A stretch of 64,000 bases of DNA, taken from NCBI GenBank assembly GCA_016926855.1, contig JAFGNT010000003.1, positions 1 to 64,000 of the forward strand. Direction: 5' to 3'. A program made the position numbers and the translations under genes. Shown one piece after another: positions 62,474 through 64,000 of this stretch; positions within the stretch are counted from its first letter, which is position 1; each line of letters begins with the position of its first letter. The DNA is from Methanomicrobiaceae archaeon (GTDB lineage Archaea > Halobacteriota > Methanomicrobia > Methanomicrobiales > Methanomicrobiaceae). Below the pieces are notes generated by a model. The model did no database searches. It worked only from the letters and a program-made list of their open reading frames with translations, and had not been told where the DNA came from.

Positions 62474-63202
62474 TCAGGCCCCTCCGAAAAGTCCGATTCC
62501 GAACATAATCAGGATGGCTATCAGGAGCCCGAAGATCGCGAAGGTCTCGGACATCACCGCGAAGATAAGCGCCCTGCCCATGACATCGGGATTCCGGGCG
62601 GTGGCGACGATGCCCGCTCCCGCCGTGATGCCCTGACCAATTCCCGATAATCCGGCAAACCCGATGGCAAGGCCGCTCCCGATTGCCGCAAAACCGACCG
62701 CGGCGGGCAGGGTGTAGACGCCTGTGAACATGCCGGTGAACGCCATCAGCAGGATGGCAACCAGCAGGCCGTAAATCGCCTGCGTCTCCGGAAGGACTGA
62801 AAATACGAGGCCTTTTCCCACCGCCTCGCTGTCGCGTCCCGCAACTGCAACCCCGCTACTCGCTGCGATGCCCTGTCCGATAGCGGAGAGCCCGGAAAAT
62901 CCGACGGCAATGCCGACGCCGAGCGCTGTCAGCCCGACGGATACCGGTATGTCCGCGGACCCCCCGCCAAGGACGCCCGTGCTCATGAGGAGGAGGATTG
63001 CAATAAGCAGCCCGTATATCCCCTGTGTCTGGGGGAGTGCCTGGAACACGAGGGCAACCCCGAATTTGTCCGGGTCGACCGCAGTTACCCCGGCGGAAGC
63101 TGCACCTGCAATTCCAACGCCTATACCTGCTCCGATTGCAGAAATTCCCACTGCCAGACCCGCTCCGATAATTACAAGAACCGTACCTACACTCAGCACC
63201 AT
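62474..63202 (-). CDS. atpK: A-type ATP synthase subunit K (c), triple hairpin (operon 2)
   Basis: The 242-aa rotor subunit is three fused helical hairpins (about residues 5-78, 85-160 and 165-238). The ion-site position holds Gln58 in hairpin 1 (LPQTQ), Glu139 in hairpin 2 (LPETQ) and Glu219 in hairpin 3 (MSETF), so one hairpin has no carboxylate. Gln110, Gln190 and the Thr-Gln pairs (59-60, 140-141) match Na+-coordinating positions known from the Enterococcus hirae rotor. A similar triplicated c with a missing carboxylate is known in Methanocaldococcus jannaschii. Confidence 0.94.
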   Translation of the reverse strand: MVLSVGTVLVIIGAGLAVGISAIGAGIGVGIAGAASAGVTAVDPDKFGVALVFQALPQTQGIYGLLIAILLLMSTGVLGGGSADIPVSVGLTALGVGIAVGFSGLSAIGQGIAASSGVAVAGRDSEAVGKGLVFSVLPETQAIYGLLVAILLMAFTGMFTGVYTLPAAVGFAAIGSGLAIGFAGLSGIGQGITAGAGIVATARNPDVMGRALIFAVMSETFAIFGLLIAILIMFGIGLFGGA

Positions 63203-63203
63203 A

Positions 63204-64000
63204 TCACTCGCCTCCCTGGAGTTCTGTTATGTCCCGGCGAACGGAAAACGGCGTGAACTCCTTTCCGCCGCCGCGGTAAAATTTTCCGAAGAATTCGACG
63301 AACTGCAGTCTCAGTGAGTGGATAAACGCACCGAGAGTCTGCAGGACGAAATTGAATGTCTGCCCGATGACAAAAACCAGTACCGCCGCAATCATCAGCA
63401 CCGGGTTATCGCCCGACACCATCTGGGTGAGAATGTTGACGGTCATCGCGATCCCCCCCGTTGCAAGGGCGAGGGCGAGGAGCCGGGCGTAGGACAGCCA
63501 GTCTCCCAGAAATCCGGTGAAGTCGAAGAGGCCTAAGAGACCCTTGTCGGACAAAACAAGGGCTACTCCGATGACTGCAGCCGCATATGCCGGAATTCTC
63601 ACGAGATCGCCCGGTGTTCCCCATCCGAAAAACTCAAAGATCATAACAGCGGCCCCCGGCTGGATCAGAAACCACGACAGCTGTTCGTGCACAAGAAAGC
63701 GAAGCCTTTTTCTTCTCAGGTTCTGGTATGCGGCAAGAATGAGGCCGAGGTTGATCTGGAGCACTCCGATCACAAGGGCGATCTGCAGGAACTCTATGGG
63801 TGACTTCAGTGCGTTGATCAGGACGAACGGTGGTTCTATCCCGAAAAAGCGTGGCAGAATGTCTCCCATATACCCTCCCTGAAGAATGCCCGAAACAATA
63901 GTGGCTGCTCCCGAAACCATCAGGATGATGCTCATGTCCCGCACCGACGGGCTTACTCGTCCGAGCCCGTTTTTAAGCACAATCCCGATCAGCACGATCA
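63204..64000 (-). CDS. atpI: A-type ATP synthase subunit I (a), operon 2, 3' part
   Basis: The frame is open to the window edge, so only the C-terminal membrane half (about 265 residues) is seen. It contains hydrophobic segments FLQIALVIGVLQINLGLILAAYQN, IPAYAAAVIGVALVL, the rotor-facing helix GDWLSYARLLALALATGGIAMTVNIL with the conserved arginine, and NFVLQTLGAFIHSLRLQFVEFFGKFYRGGGKEFTPF. Its stop is one base before atpK2. The cytosolic half and any subunit H gene lie beyond 64000. Confidence 0.95.
   Translation of the reverse strand, partial: IVLIGIVLKNGLGRVSPSVRDMSIILMVSGAATIVSGILQGGYMGDILPRFFGIEPPFVLINALKSPIEFLQIALVIGVLQINLGLILAAYQNLRRKRLRFLVHEQLSWFLIQPGAAVMIFEFFGWGTPGDLVRIPAYAAAVIGVALVLSDKGLLGLFDFTGFLGDWLSYARLLALALATGGIAMTVNILTQMVSGDNPVLMIAAVLVFVIGQTFNFVLQTLGAFIHSLRLQFVEFFGKFYRGGGKEFTPFSVRRDITELQGGE

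Noticed and set aside
1-64000. tRNA, rRNA, CRISPR array, transposon or phage genes
   Set aside because: All gaps were read for tRNA T-arm sequence, regular spaced repeats and transposase-like frames; none was convincing. The window looks like stable core chromosome.

Overview
The window is archaeal chromosome from a methanogen, most likely of the order Methanomicrobiales (order-level placement is inference). Support comes from archaeal-type ribosomal proteins (S4e, L19e, L32e, L10e/L16), an archaeal histone, RFC large subunit, archaemetzincin, GatDE, archaeal-type MetK, DacZ, two methanogenesis-marker genes, a partial reductive citric-acid branch and two archaeal (A-type) ATP synthase operons. 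I saw no tRNA, rRNA, CRISPR array, insertion sequence or prophage.

Layout. 1-11662 (+) is the S10/spc-type ribosomal block, from the tail of rplB to rplO, then secY, adenylate kinase, a DUF106 (EMC3/Oxa1-type) membrane protein and cytidylate kinase; many genes touch or overlap by 4 bp, and an oligo-T tract closes the block. 11883-13611 holds msrA and a divergent M24 peptidase. 13709-17173 (-) is an ECF-type importer: a free S component, a giant S-ATPase-ATPase fusion and EcfT. Its divergent promoter carries TGTACA repeats like the TRP boxes of TrpY, and the S domains look TrpP-like, so tryptophan uptake is the best guess. 17342-23389 holds a cytosine-deaminase-like gene, an exported acetolactate decarboxylase, archaemetzincin, a UPF0146 gene, rfcL, the marker pair mmp2/mmp4 and a histone. 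23406-26767 (-) is metK-hisG-hisA-hisB. 26920-33822 (-) is fumAB, korDABC, sucCD and the diadenylate cyclase gene dacZ: fumarate to malate chemistry, succinyl-CoA synthesis and reductive carboxylation to 2-oxoglutarate, with c-di-AMP synthesis appended.

33928-37176 (-) holds rpl10e and an SsuABC/TauABC-like transporter. 37474-42012 (+) is argH-gatD-gatE, joining arginine synthesis to tRNA-dependent glutamine formation. 42074-46997 (+) holds small methanogen proteins, a nitroreductase, UPF0212, a PfkB kinase and a DUF2070 membrane protein. 47387-55847 (+) is a complete A-type ATPase operon (H-I-K-E-C-F-A-B-D) with a single-hairpin c subunit. 56344-64000 (-) is a second, tail-to-tail A-type ATPase operon (I-K-E-C-F-A-B-D plus a 47-aa membrane protein) with a triple-hairpin c subunit that lacks one carboxylate and a C subunit carrying an extra N-terminal membrane helix.

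The most noteworthy systems are (1) the fused, asymmetric ECF importer under apparent TRP boxes and (2) two different A-type ATPases side by side, the second with a modified rotor and an anchored stalk. Gene calls rest on reading translated sequence and family motifs by eye; no database search was run.
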